A stretch of 64,000 bases of DNA from Nemertoderma westbladi (lineage: Eukaryota; Xenacoelomorpha; Nemertodermatida; Nemertodermatidae): positions 62,001-126,000 of the forward strand of contig JAUCBJ010000916.1 of assembly GCA_032718475.1 (NCBI GenBank). The letters run 5' to 3'. A program made the position numbers and the translations under genes. Below the pieces are notes generated by a model. The model did not search any database and was not told where the DNA came from. It saw only the letters and a program-made list of their open reading frames with translations. Position 1 is the stretch's first letter. Each line of letters opens with the position of its first letter. Of this stretch, positions 12,850 through 28,967 are shown piece by piece.

Positions 12850-15800
12850 TCAATGACATACACCCCCGTCACGCCTATCCTATTACAGGGGCTGGATCAC
12901 TCAATGACATACACCCCCGTCACGCCTATCCTATTACGGGGGCTCGATAACTCAATCACACACACCCCCGTCACGCCTATCCTATTACAGGGTCTGGATC
13001 ACTCAATCACATACACCCCCGTCACGCCTATCCTATTACGGGGGCTCGATAACTCAATCACACACACCCCCGTCACGCCTATCCTATTACAGGGTCTGGA
13101 TCACTCAATCACATACACCCCCGTCACGCCTATCCTATTACATGGGCTGGATCACTCAATCACATACACCCCCGTCACGCCTATCCAATTACAGGGGCTG
13201 GATCACTCAATCACATACACCAACGTCACGGCTATCCTATTACAGGGGCTGGATCACTCAATCACATACACCCCCGTCACGCCTATCCTATTACAGGGGC
13301 TGGATCACTCAATCACATACTCCCCCGTCACGCCTATCCTATTACAGGGGCTGGATCACTCAATCACATACACCCCCGTCACGGCTATCCTATTACAGGG
13401 GCTGGATCACTCAATCACATACACCCCCGTCACGCCTATCCTATTACAGGGACTGGATCACTCAATGACATACACCCCCCTCACGCCTATCCTATTATAG
13501 GGGCTGGATCACTCAATGACATACACCCCCGTCACGCCTATCCTATTACGGGGGCTCGATGACTCAATCACACACACCCCCGTCACGCCTATCCTATTAC
13601 AGGGTCTGGATCACTCAATCACATACACCCCCGTCACGCCTATCCAATTACGGGGGCTCGATAACTCAATCACACACACCCCCGTCACGCCTATCCTATT
13701 ACAGGGTCTGGATCACTCAATCAATACACACCCATCACGCCTATCCTATTACAGGGGCTGGATCACTCAATCACATACACCCCCATCACGCCTATCCTAT
13801 TACAGGGGCTGGATTACTCAATCACATACTCCCCCATCATGCCTATCCTATTACAGGGGCTGGATCACTCAATCACATACACCCCCGTCACGGCTATCCT
13901 ATTACAGGGGCTGGATCACTCAATCACATACAACCCCGTCACGCCTATCCTATTACAGTGACTGGATCACTCAATGACATACACCCCGTCACGCCTATCC
14001 TATTACAGGGGCTGGATCACTCAATCACATACACCCCCGTCACGCCTATCCTATTACAGGGGCTGGATCACTCAATCACATACACCCCCGTCACGCCTAT
14101 CCTATTACAGGGGCTGGATCACTCAATCACATACACCCCTGTCACGCCTATCCTATTACAGGGGATGGATCACTCAATCACATACACCCCCGTCACGCCT
14201 ATCCTATTACAGGGGCTCGATAACTCAATCACACACACCCCCGTCACGCCTATCCTATTACTGGGTCTGGATCACTCAATCACATACACCCCCGTCACGC
14301 CTATCCAATTACGGGGGCTCGATAACTCAATCACACACACCCCCGTCACGCCTATCCTATTACAGGGTCTGGATCACTCAATCAATACACACCCATCACG
14401 CCTATCCTATTACTGGGGCTGGATCACTCAATCACATACACCCCCACCACGCCTATCCTATTACAGGGGCTGGATTACTCAATCACATACTCCCCCGTCA
14501 CGCCTATCCTATTACAGGGGCTGGATCACTCAATCACATACACCCCCGTCACGGCTATCCTATTACAGGGGCTGGATCACTCAATCACATACACCCCCGT
14601 CACGCCTATCCTATTACAGGGACTGGATCACTCAATGACATACACCCCGTCACGCCTATCCTATTACAGGGGCTGGATCACTCAATCACATACACCCCCG
14701 TCACGCCTATCCTATTACAGGGGCTGGATCACTCAATCACATACACCCCCGTCACGCCTATCCTATTACAGGGGCTGGATCACTCAATCACATACACCCC
14801 CGTCACACCTATCCTATTACAGGGGATGGATCACTCCATCACATACACCCCCGTCACGCCTATCCTATTACAGGGGCTCGATAACTCAATCACACACACC
14901 CCCGTCACGGCTATCCTATTACGGGGGCTGGATCACTCAATCACATACACCCCCATCACGCCTATCCTATTACAGGGGCTCGATAACTCAATCACACACA
15001 CCCCTGTCACGCCTATCCTATTACGGGGGCTCGATAACTCAATCACACACACCCCCGTCACACCTATCCTATTACAGGGTCTGGATCACTCAATCACATA
15101 CACCCCCGTCACGCCTATCCTATTACAGGGACTGGATCACTCAATGACATACACCCCCGTCACGCCTATCCTATTACAGGGGCTGGATCACTCAATCACA
15201 TACACCCCCGTCACGCCTATCCTATTACAGGGGCTGGATCACTCAATCACATACACCCCCGTCACGCCTATCCTATTACAGGGGCTGGATCACTCAATCA
15301 CATACACCCCCGTCACGCCTATCCTATTACAGGGGCTCGATAACTCAATCTCACACACACCCCCGTCACGCCTATCCTATTACAGGGGCTGGATCACTCA
15401 ATCACATACACCCCCGTCACGCCCATCCTATTACATGGGCTGTATCACTCAATCGCATACACCCCCATCACGCCTATCCTATTACAGGGGCTGGATCACT
15501 CAATCACATACACCCCCGTCACGCCTATCCTATTACAGGGTCTGGATCACTCAATCACATACACCCCCATCACGGCTAACCTATTACAGGGGCTCGATAA
15601 CTCAATCACATACATCCCCGTCACGCCTATCCAATTACAGGGGCTGGATCACTCAATCACATACACCCCCGTCACGGCTATCCTATTACAGGGGCTGGAT
15701 AACTCAATCACATACACCCCCGTCACGCCTAGCCTATTACAGGGACTGGATCACTCAATGACATACACCCCCGTCACGCCTATCCTATTACAGGGGCTGG

Positions 15801-18800
15801 ATCACTCAATCGCATACACCCCCGTCACGCCTATCCTATTACAGGGGCTCGATAACTCAATCACACACACCCCCGTCACGCCTATCCTATTACAGGGGCT
15901 GGATCACTCAATCACATACAACCCCGTCACGCCTATCCTATTACAGTGACTGGATCACTCAATGACATACACCCCGTCACGCCTATCCTATTACAGGGGC
16001 TGGATCACTCAATCACATACACCCCCGTCACGCCTATCCTATTACAGGGGATGGATCACTCAATCACATACACCCCCGTCACGCCTATCCTATTACAGGG
16101 GCTGGATCACTCAATCACATACACCCCCGTCACGCCTATCCTATTACAGGGGATGGATCACTCAATCACATACACCCCCGTCACGCCTATCCTATTACAG
16201 GGGCTCGATAACTCAATCACACACACCCCCGTCACGCCTATCCTATTACTGGGTCTGGATCACTCAATCACATACACCCCCGTCACACCTATCCAATTAC
16301 GGGGGCTCGATAACTCAATCACTCACACCCCCGTCACGCCTATCCTATTACAGGGTCTGGATCACTCAATCAATACACACCCATCACGCCTATCCTATTA
16401 CAGGGGCTGGATCACTCAATCACATACACCCCCACCACGCCTATCCTATTACAGGGGCTGGATTACTCAATCACATACTCCCCCATCACGCCTATCCTAT
16501 TACAGGGGCTGGATCACTCAATCACATACACCCCCGTCACGGCTATCCTATTACAGGGGCTGGATCACTCAATCACATACACCCCCGTCACGCCTATCCT
16601 ATTACAGGGACTGGATCACTCAATGACATACACCCCGTCACGCCTATCCTATTACAGGGGCTGGATCACTCAATCACATACACCCCCGTCACGCCTATCC
16701 TATTACAGGGGCTGGATCACTCAATCACATACACCCCCGTCACGCCTATCCTATTACAGGGGCTGGATCACTCAATCACATACACCCCCGTCACGCCTAT
16801 CCTATTACAGGGGATGGATCACTCCATCACATACACCCCCGTCACGCCTATCCTATTACAGGGGCTCGATAACTCAATCACACACACCCCCGTCACGGCT
16901 ATCCTATTACGGGGGCTGGATCACTCAATCACATACACCCCCATCACGCCTATCCTATTACAGGGGCTCGATAACTCAATCACACACACCCCTGTCACGC
17001 CTATCCTATTACGGGGGCTCGATAACTCAATCACACACACCCCCGTCACACCTATCCTATTACAGGGTCTGGATCACTCAATCACATACACCCCCGTCAC
17101 GCCTATCCTATTACAGGGACTGGATCACTCAATGACATACACCCCCGTCACGCCTATCCTATTACAGGGGCTGGATCACTCAATCACATACACCCCCGTC
17201 ACGCCTATCCTATTACAGGGGCTGGATCACTCAATCACATACACCCCCGTCACGCCTATCCTATTACAGGGGCTGGATCACTCAATCACATACACCCCCG
17301 TCACGCCTATCCTATTACAGGGGCTCGATAACTCAATCACACACACCCCCGTCACGCCTATCCTATTACAGGGGCTGGATCACTCAATCACATACACCCC
17401 CGTCACGCCCATCCTATTACATGGGCTGGATCACTCAATCGCATACACCCCCATCACGCCTATCCTATTACAGGGGCTGGATCACTCAATCACATACACC
17501 CCCATCACGGCTAACCTATTACAGGGGCTCGATAACTCAATCACATACATCCCCGTCACGCCTATCCTATTACAGGGGCTGGATCACTCAATCACATACA
17601 CCCCCGTCACGGCTATCCTATTACAGGGGCTGGATAACTCAATCACATACACCCCCGTCACGCCTAGCCTATTACAGGGACTGGATCACTCAATGACATA
17701 CACCCCCGTCACGCCTATCATATTACAGGGGCTGGATCACTCAATGACATACACCCCCATCACGCCTATCCTATTACGGAGGCTCGATAACTCAATCACA
17801 CACACCCCCGTCACGCCTATCCTATTACAGGGGCTGGATCACTCAATCACATACTCCCCCGTCACGCCTATCCTATTACAGGGGCTGGATCACTCAATCA
17901 CATACACCCCCGTCAAGGCTATCCTATTACAGGGGCTGGATCACTCAATCACATACAACCCCGTCACGCCTATCCTATTACAGGGACTTGATCACTCAAT
18001 GACATACACCCCCGTCACGCCTATCCTATTATAGGGGCTGGATCACTTAATGACATACACCCCCGTCACGCCTATCCTATTACAGGGGCTCGATAACTCA
18101 ATCACACACACCCCGTCACGCCTATCCTATTACAGGGGCTGGATCACTCAATCACATACACCCCCGTCACGCCTATCCTATTACATGGGCTGGATCACTC
18201 AATCGCATACACCCCCGTCACGCCTATCCTATTACAGGGGCTGGATCACTCAATCACATACACCCCCGTCACGGCTAACCTATTACAGGGGCTCGATAAC
18301 TCAATCACATACACCCCCGTCACGCCCATCCTATTACAGGGGCTGGATCACTCAATCACATACTCCCCCGTCACGCCTATCCTATTACAGGGGCTGGATC
18401 ACTCAATCACATACACCCCCGTCACGGCTATCCTATTACAGGGGCTGGATCACTCAATCGCATACACCCCCGTCACGCCTATCCTATTACAGGGACTGGA
18501 TCACTCAATGACATACACCCCCGTCACGCCTATCCTATTACAAGGGCTGGATCACTCAATGACATACACCCCCGTCACGCCTATCCTATTACGGGGGCTC
18601 GATAACTCAATCACACACACCCCCGTCACGCCTATCCTATTACAGGGTCTGGATCACTCAATCACATACACCCCCGTCACGCCTATCCTATTACGGGGGC
18701 TCGATAACTCAATCACACACACCCCCGTCACGCCTATCCTATTACAGGGTCTGGATCACTCAATCACATACACCCCCGTCACGCCTATCCTATTACATGG

Positions 18801-21620
18801 GCTGGATCACTCAATCACATACACCCCCGTCACGCCTATCCAATTACAGGGGCTGGATCACTCAATCACATACACCAACGTCACGGCTATCCTATTACAG
18901 GGGCTGGATCACTCAATCACATACACCCCCGTCACGCCTATCCTATTACAGGGGCTGGATCACTCAATCACATACTCCCCCGTCACGCCTATCCTATTAC
19001 AGGGGCTGGATCACTCAATCACATACACCCCCGTCACGGCTATCCTATTACAGGGGCTGGATCACTCAATCACATACACCCCCGTCACGCCTATCCTATT
19101 ACAGGGACTGGATCACTCAATGACATACACCCCCGTCACGCCTATCCTATTATAGGGGCTGGATCACTCAATGACATACACCCCCGTCACGCCTATCCTA
19201 TTACGGGGGCTCGATGACTCAATCACACACACCCCCGTCACGCCTATCCTATTACAGGGTCTGGATCACTCAATCACATACACCCCCGTCACGCCTATCC
19301 AATTACGGGGGCTCGATAACTCAATCACACACACCCCTGTCACGCCTATCCTATTACAGGGTCTGGATCACTCAATCAATACACACCCATCACGCCTATC
19401 CTATTACAGGGGCTGGATTACTCAATCACATACTCCCCCATCATGCCTATCCTATTACAGGGGCTGGATCACTCAATCACATACACCCCCGTCACGGCTA
19501 TCCTATTACAGGGGCTGGATCACTCAATCACATACAACCCCGTCACGCCTATCCTATTACAGTGACTGGATCACTCAATGACATACACCCCGTCACGCCT
19601 ATCCTATTACAGGGGCTGGATCACTCAATCACATACACCCCCGTCACGCCTATCCTATTACAGGGGCTGGATCACTCAATCACATACACCCCCGTCACGC
19701 CTATCCTATTACAGGGGCTGGATCACTCAATCACATACACCCCTGTCACGCCTATCCTATTACAGGGGATGGATCACTCAATCACATACACCCCCGTCAC
19801 GCCTATCCTATTACAGGGGCTCGATAACTCAATCACACACACCCCCGTCACGCCTATCCTATTACTGGGTCTGGATCACTCAATCACATACACCCCCGTC
19901 ACGCCTATCCAATTACGGGGGCTCGATAACTCAATCACACACACCCCCGTCACGCCTATCCTATTACAGGGTCTGGATCACTCAATCAATACACACCCAT
20001 CACGCCTATCCTATTACAGGGGCTGGATCACTCAATCACATACACCCCACCACGCCTATCCTATTACAGGGGCTGGATTACTCAATCACATACTCCCCCG
20101 TCACGCCTATCCTATTACAGGGGCTGGATCACTCAATCACATACACCCCCGTCACGGCTATCCTATTACAGGGGCTGGATAACTCAATCACATACACCCC
20201 CGTCACGCCTAGCCTATTACAGGGACTGGATCACTCAATGACATACACCCCCGTCACGCCTATCCTATTACAGGGGCTGGATCACTCAATCACATACACC
20301 CCCGTCACGCCTATCCTATTACAGGGGCTCGATAACTCAATCACACACACCCCCGTCACGCCTATCCTATTACAGGGGCTGGATCACTCAATCACATACA
20401 ACCCCGTCACGCCTATCCTATTACAGTGACTGGATCACTCAATGACATACACCCCGTCACGCTTATCCTATTACAGGGGCTGGATCACTCAATCACATAC
20501 ACCCCCGTCACGCCTATCCTATTACAGGGGATGGATCACTCAATCACATACACCCCCGTCACGCCTATCCTATTACAGGGGCTGGATCACTCAATCACAT
20601 ACACCCCCGTCACGCCTATCCTATTACAGGGGATGGATCACTCAATCACATACACCCCCGTCACGCCTATCCTATTACAGGGGCTCGATAACTCAATCAC
20701 ACACACCCCCGTCACGCCTATCCTATTACTGGGTCTGGATCACTCAATCACATACACCCCCGTCACGCCTATCCAATTACGGGGGCTCGATAACTCAATC
20801 ACACACACCCCCGTCACGCCTATCCTATTACAGGGTCTGGATCACTCAATCAATACACACCCATCACGCCTATCCTATTACAGGGGCTGGATCACTCAAT
20901 CACATACACCCCCACCACGCCTATCCTATTACAGGGGCTGGATTACTCAATCACATACTCCCCCATCACGCCTATCCTATTACAGGGGCTGGATCACTCA
21001 ATCACATACACCCCCGTCACGGCTATCCTATTACAGGGGCTGGATCACTCAATCACATACACCCCCGTCACGCCTATCCTATTACAGGGACTGGATCACT
21101 CAATGACATACACCCCGTCACGCCTATCCTATTACAGGGGCTGGATCACTCAATCACATACACCCCCGTCACGCCTATCCTATTACAGGGGCTGGATCAC
21201 TCAATCACATACACCCCCGTCACGCCTATCCTATTACAGGGGCTGGATCACTCAATCACATACACCCCCGTCACGCCTATCCTATTACAGGGGATGGATC
21301 ACTCCATCACATACACCCCCGTCACGCCTATCCTATTACAGGGGCTCGATAACTCAATCACACACACCCCCGTCACGGCTATCCTATTACGGGGGCTGGA
21401 TCACTCAATCACATACACCCCCATCACGCCTATCCTATTACAGGGGCTCGATAACTCAATCACACACACCCCTGTCATGCCTATCCTATTACGGGGGCTC
21501 GATAACTCAATCACACACACCCACGTCACACCTATCCTATTACAGGGTCTGGATCACTCAATCACATACACCCCCGTCACGCCTATCCTATTACAGGGAC
21601 TGGATCACTCAATGACATAC
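12850..21620 (+). repeat. Higher-order repeat C: overlapping block copies (1988, 4480 and 5655 bp shifts)
   Basis: Several long segments recur at fixed offsets. 13974-15147 matches 15962-17135 (shift 1988). 15962-17135 matches 20442-21615 (shift 4480). 12853-13500 and onward matches 18508-19155 and onward (shift 5655). The markers are the aatcaatacacaccc monomer, the tacagtgactgg stop monomer followed by a shortened accccgtcacg monomer, and ggatggatcactccatc. The offsets are not multiples of each other, so the present order reflects several rounds of unequal exchange or block duplication. Confidence 0.8.
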
Positions 21621-24600
21621 ACCCCCGTCACGCCTATCCTATTACAGGGGCTGGATTACTCAATCACATACACCCCCGTCACGCCTATCCTATTACAGGG
21701 GCTGGATCACTCAATCACATACACCCCCGTCACGCCTATCCTATTACAGGGGCTGGATCACTCAATCACATACACCCCCGTCACGCCTATCCTATTACAG
21801 GGGCTCGATAACTCAATCACACACACCCCCGTCACGCCTATCCTATTACAGGGGCTGGATCACTCAATCACATACACCCCCGTCACGGCTATCCTATTAC
21901 AGGGGCTGGATAACTCAATCACATACACCCCCGTCACGCCTAGCCTATTACAGGGACTGGATCACTCAATGACATACACCCCCGTCACGCCTATCCTATT
22001 ACAGGGGCTGGATCACTCAATGACATACACCCCCATCACGCCTATCCTATTACGGAGGCTCGATAACTCAATCACACACACCCCCGTCACGCCTATCCTA
22101 TTACTGGGTCTGGATCACTCAATCACATACACCCCCGTCACGCCTATCCTATTACGGGGGCTCGAAAACTCAATCACACACACCCCCGTCACGCCTATCC
22201 TATTACAGGGTCTGTATCATTCAATCACATACACCCCCATCACGTCTATCCTATTACAGGGGCTGGATCACTCAATCACATACACCCCCATCACGCCTAT
22301 CCTATTACAGGGGCTGGATCACTCAATCACATACACCCCCGTCACGCCTATCCTATTACAGGGGCTGGATCACTCAATCACATACACCCCCATCACGCCT
22401 ATCCTATTACAGGTGCTGGATCACTCAATCACATACACCCCCGTCACGCCTATCCTATTACAGGGGCTGGATCACTCAATCACATACACCCCCGTCACGC
22501 CTATCCTATTACTGGGGCTGGATCACTCAATCACATACACCCCCGTCACGCCTATCCTATTACAGGGGCTCGATAACTTAATCACACACACCCCCGTTAC
22601 GCCTATCCTATTACAGGGTCTGGATCACTCACTCACATACACCCCCGTCACGGCTATCCTATTACAGGGGATCCATAACTCAATCACACACACCCCTGTC
22701 ACGCCTATCCTATTACATGGGCTGGATCATTCAATAACATACACCCCCGTCACGGCTATCCTATTACAGAGGCTGAATCACTCAATCACATACACTCCCG
22801 TCACGCCTATCCTATTACAGGGGCTGGATCACTCAATCACATACACCCCCGTCACGCCTATCCTATTACAGGGGCTGGATCACTCAATCACATACACCCC
22901 TGTCACGCCTATCCTATTACAGGATCTGGATCACTCAATCACATACACCCCCGTCACGCCTATCCTATTACATGGGCTGGATCACTCAATCACATACACC
23001 CCCGTCACGTCTATCCAATTACAGGGGCTGGATCACTCAATCAAATACACCAACGTCACGGCTATCCTATTACATGGGCTGGATCACTCAATCACATACA
23101 CCCCCGTCACGCCTATCCTATTACAGGGACTGGATCACTCAATGACATACACCCCCGTCACGCCTATCCAATTACGGGGGCTCGATAACTCAATCACACA
23201 CACCCCCGTCACGCCTATCCTATTACATGGGCTGGATCACTCAATCACATACACCAACGTCACGGCTATCCTATTACAGGGGCTGGATCACTCAATCACA
23301 TACACCCCCGTCATGCCTATCCTATTACAGGGGCTGGATCACTCAATCACATACTCCCCCGTCACGCCTATCCTATTACAGGGGCTGGATCACTCAATCA
23401 CATACACCCCCGTCACGGCTATCCTATTACAGGGGCTGGATCACTCAATCACATACAACCCTCTCACGCCTATCCTATTACAGGGACTGGATCACTCAAT
23501 AACATACACCTCCGTCACGCCTATCCTATTATAGGGGCTGGATCACTTAATGACATACACCCCCGTCACGCCTATCCTATTACAGGGGCTCGATAACTCA
23601 ATCACACACACCCCCGTCACGCCTATCCTATTACAGGGGCTGGATCACTCAATCACATACACCAACGTCACGGCTATCCTATTACAGGGGCTGGATCACT
23701 CAATCACATACACCCCCGTCACGCCTATCCTATTACAGGGACTGGATCACTCAATGACATACACCCCCGTCACGCCTATCCAATTACGGGGGCTCGATAA
23801 CTCAATCACACACACCCCCGTCACGCCTATCCTATTACATGGGCTGGATCACTCAATCACATACTCCCCCGTCACGCCTATCCTATTACAGGGGCTGGAT
23901 CACTCAATCACATACACCCCCGTCACGGCTATCCTATTACAGGGGCTGGATCACTCAATCACATACAACCCTCTCACGCCTATCCTATTACAGGGACTGG
24001 ATCACTCAATAACATACACCTCCGTCACGCCTATCCTATTATAGGGGCTGGATCACTTAATGACATACACCCCCGTCACGCCTATCCTATTACAGGGGCT
24101 CGATAACTCAATCACACACACCCCCGTTACGCCTATCCTATTACAGGGTCTGGATCACTCACTCACATACACCCCCGTCACGGCTATCCTATTACAGGGG
24201 ATCCATAACTCAATCACACACACCCCTGTCACGCCTATCCTATTACATGGGCTGGATCATTCAATAACATACACCCCGGTCACGCCTATCCTATTACAGG
24301 GGCTGGATCACTCATTCACATACACCCCCGTCACGGCTATCCTATTACAGAGGCTGAATCACTCAATCACATACACTCCCGTCACGCCTATCCTATTACA
24401 GGGGCTGGATCACTCAATCACATACACCCCCATCACGCCTATCCTATTACAGGGGCTGGATCACTCAATCACATACACCCCCGTCACGCCTATCCTATTA
24501 CAGGGGCTCGATAACTCAATCACACACACCCCCGTCACGCCTATCCTATTACTGGGTCTGGATCACTCAATCACATACACCCCCGTCACGCCTATCCAAT

Positions 24601-27600
24601 TACGGGGGCTCGATAACTCAATCACACACACCCCCGTCACGCCTATCCTATTACAGGGTCTGGATCACTCAATCAATACACACCCATCACGCCTATCCTA
24701 TTACAGGGGCTGGATCACTCAATCACATACACCCCCACCACGCCTATCCTATTACAGGGGCTGGATTACTCAATCACATACTCCCCCATCACGCCTATCC
24801 TATTACAGGGGCTGGATCACTCAATCACATACACCCCCGTCACGGCTATCCTATTACAGGGGCTGGATCACTCAATCACATACACCCCCGTCACGCCTAT
24901 CCTATTACAGGGACTGGATCACTCAATGACATACACCCCGTCACGCCTATCCTATTACAGGGGCTGGATCACTCAATCACATACACCCCCGTCACGCCTA
25001 TCCTATTACAGGGGCTGGATCACTCAATCACATACACCCCCGTCACGCCTATCCTATTACAGGGGCTGGATCACTCAATCACATACACCCCCGTCACGCC
25101 TATCCTATTACAGGGGATGGATCACTCCATCACATACACCCCCGTCACGCCTATCCTATTACAGGGGCTCGATAACTCAATCACACACACCCCCGTCACG
25201 GCTATCCTATTACGGGGGCTGGATCACTCAATCACATACACCCCCATCACGCCTATCCTATTACAGGGGCTCGATAACTCAATCACACACACCCCTGTCA
25301 TGCCTATCCTATTACGGGGGCTCGATAACTCAATCACACACACCCACGTCACACCTATCCTATTACAGGGTCTGGATCACTCAATCACATACACCCCCGT
25401 CACGCCTATCCTATTACAGGGACTGGATCACTCAATGACATACACCCCCGTCACGCCTATCCTATTACAGGGGCTGGATTACTCAATCACATACACCCCC
25501 GTCACGCCTATCCTATTACAGGGGCTGGATCACTCAATCACATACACCCCCGTCACGCCTATCCTATTACAGGGGCTGGATCACTCAATCACATACACCC
25601 CCGTCACGCCTATCCTATTACAGGGGCTCGATAACTCAATCACACACACCCCCGTCACGCCTATCCTATTACAGGGGCTGGATCACTCAATCACATACAC
25701 CCCCGTCACGCCCATCCTATTACAGGGGCTGGATCACTCAATCACATACACCCCCGCCACGCCTATCCTATTACAGGGGCTGGATCACTCAATCACATAC
25801 ACCCCCGTCACGCCTATCCTATTACAGGGGCTGGATCACTCAATCACATACACCCCCATCACGGCTAACCTATTACAGGGGCTCGATAACTCAATCACAT
25901 ACATCCCCGTCACGCCTATCCTATTACAGGGGCTGGATCACTCAATCACATACACCCCCGTCACGGCTATCCTATTACAGGGGCTGGATAACTCAATCAC
26001 ATACACCCCCGTCACGCCTAGCCTATTACAGGGACTGGATCACTCAATGACATACACCCCCGTCACGCCTATCCTATTACAGGGGCTGGATCACTCAATG
26101 ACATACACCCCCATCACGCCTATCCTATTACGGAGGCTCGATAACTCAATCACACACACCCCCGTCACGCCTATCCTATTACTGGGTCTGGATCACTCAA
26201 TCACATACACCCCCGTCACGCCTATCCTATTACGGGGGCTCGAAAACTCAATCACACACACCCCCGTCACGCCTATCCTATTACAGGGTCTGTATCATTC
26301 AATCACATACACCCCCATCACGTCTATCCTATTACAGGGGCTGGATCACTCAATCACATACACCCCCATCACGCCTATCCTATTACAGGGGCTGGATCAC
26401 TCATTCACATACACCCCCGTCACGCCTATCCTATTACAGGGGCTGGATCACTCAATCACATACACCCCCATCACGCCTATCCTATTACAGGTGCTGGATC
26501 ACTCAATCACATACACCCCCGTCACGCCTATCCTATTACAGGGGCTGGATCACTCAATCACATACACCCCCGTCACGCCTATCCTATTACTGGGGCTGGA
26601 TCACTCAATCACATACACCCCCGTCACGCCTATCCTATTACAGGGGCTCGATAACTTAATCACACACACCCCCGTTACGCCTATCCTATTACAGGGTCTG
26701 GATCACTCACTCACATACACCCCCGTCACGGCTATCCTATTACAGGGGATCCATAACTCAATCACACACACCCCTGTCACGCCTATCCTATTACATGGGC
26801 TGGATCATTCAATAACATACACCCCCGTCACGGCTATCCTATTACAGAGGCTGAATCACTCAATCACATACACTCCCGTCACGCCTATCCTATTACAGGG
26901 GCTGGATCACTCAATCACATACACCCCCGTCACGCCTATCCTATTACAGGGGCTGGATCACTCAATCACATACACCCCTGTCACGCCTATCCTATTACAG
27001 GATCTGGATCACTCAATCACATACACCCCCGTCACGCCTATCCTATTACATGGGCTGGATCACTCAATCACATACACCCCCGTCACGTCTATCCAATTAC
27101 AGGGGCTGGATCACTCAATCAAATACACCAACGTCACGGCTATCCTATTACAGGGGCTGGATCACTCAATCACATACACCCCCGTCACGCCTATCCTATT
27201 ACAGGGACTGGATCACTCAATGACATACACCCCCGTCACGCCTATCCAATTACGGGGGCTCGATAACTCAATCACACACACCCCCGTCACGCCTATCCTA
27301 TTACATGGGCTGGATCACTCAATCACATACACCAACGTCACGGCTATCCTATTACAGGGGCTGGATCACTCAATCACATACACCCCCGTCATGCCTATCC
27401 TATTACAGGGGCTGGATCACTCAATCACATACTCCCCCGTCACGCCTATCCTATTACAGGGGCTGGATCACTCAATCACATACACCCCCGTCACGGCTAT
27501 CCTATTACAGGGGCTGGATCACTCAATCACATACAACCCTCTCACGCCTATCCTATTACAGGGACTGGATCACTCAATAACATACACCTCCGTCACGCCT

Positions 27601-28955
27601 ATCCTATTATAGGGGCTGGATCACTTAATGACATACACCCCCGTCACGCCTATCCTATTACAGGGGCTCGATAACTCAATCACACACACCCCCGTCACGC
27701 CTATCCTATTACAGGGGCTGGATCACTCAATCACATACACCAACGTCACGGCTATCCTATTACAGGGGCTGGATCACTCAATCACATACACCCCCGTCAC
27801 GCCTATCCTATTACAGGGACTGGATCACTCAATGACATACACCCCCGTCACGCCTATCCAATTACGGGGGCTCGATAACTCAATCACACACACCCCCGTC
27901 ACGCCTATCCTATTACATGGGCTGGATCACTCAATCACATACTCCCCCGTCACGCCTATCCTATTACAGGGGCTGGATCACTCAATCACATACACCCCCG
28001 TCACGGCTATCCTATTACAGGGGCTGGATCACTCAATCACATACAACCCTCTCACGCCTATCCTATTACAGGGACTGGATCACTCAATAACATACACCTC
28101 CGTCACGCCTATCCTATTATAGGGGCTGGATCACTTAATGACATACACCCCCGTCACGCCTATCCTATTACAGGGGCTCGATAACTCAATCACACACACC
28201 CCCGTTACGCCTATCCTATTACAGGGTCTGGATCACTCACTCACATACACCCCCGTCACGGCTATCCTATTACAGGGGATCCATAACTCAATCACACACA
28301 CCCCTGTCACGCCTATCCTATTACATGGGCTGGATCATTCAATAACATACACCCCGGTCACGCCTATCCTATTACAGGGGCTGGATCACTCATTCACATA
28401 CACCCCCGTCACGGCTATCCTATTACAGAGGCTGAATCACTCAATCACATACACTCCCGTCACGCCTATCCTATTACAGGGGCTGGATCACTCAATCACA
28501 TACACCCCCATCACGCCTATCCTATTACAGGGGCTGGATCACTCAATCACATACACCCCTGTCACGCCTATCCTATTACAGGATCTGGATCACTCAATCA
28601 CATACACCCCCATCACGCCTATCCTATTACGGAGGCTCGATAACTCAATCACACACACCCCCGTCACGCCTATCCTATTACTGGGTCTGGATCACTCAAT
28701 CACATACACCCCCGTCACGCCTATCCTATTACGGGGGCTCGAAAACTCAATCACACACACCCCCGTCACGCCTATCCTATTACAGGGTCTGTATCATTCA
28801 ATCACATACACCCCCATCACGTCTATCCTATTACAGGGGCTGGATCACTCAATCACATACACCCCCATCACGCCTATCCTATTACAGGGGCTGGATCACT
28901 CAATCACATACACCCCCGTCACGCCTATCCTATTACAGGGGCTGGATCACTCAAT

Positions 28956-28967
28956 CACATACACCCC
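28956..28967 (+). repeat. Left target-site duplication of non-LTR copy 2
   Basis: The sequence cacatacacccc lies immediately left of copy 2 and again at 30626-30637. The uninterrupted paralogous site is 22379-22390, with another at 26457-26468. Satellite sequence contains this string in most monomers. The assignment therefore rests on the alignment of both flanks with the empty site, not on the string alone. Confidence 0.65.

Larger units (their letters stand above)
12264..28967 (+). repeat. 51-bp satellite array, third tract
   Basis: An uninterrupted run of about 327 monomers in the plus orientation. It contains many recurring rare variants: aatcaatacacaccc, ctattacagtgactgg, ggatccataactc, cagaggctgaatcac, ggctcgaaaactc and gggtctgtatcattc. 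These allow blocks to be aligned. Stop-bearing monomers and single-base length changes break the forward frames repeatedly. No other gene or insertion is visible in the tract. Confidence 0.97.
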
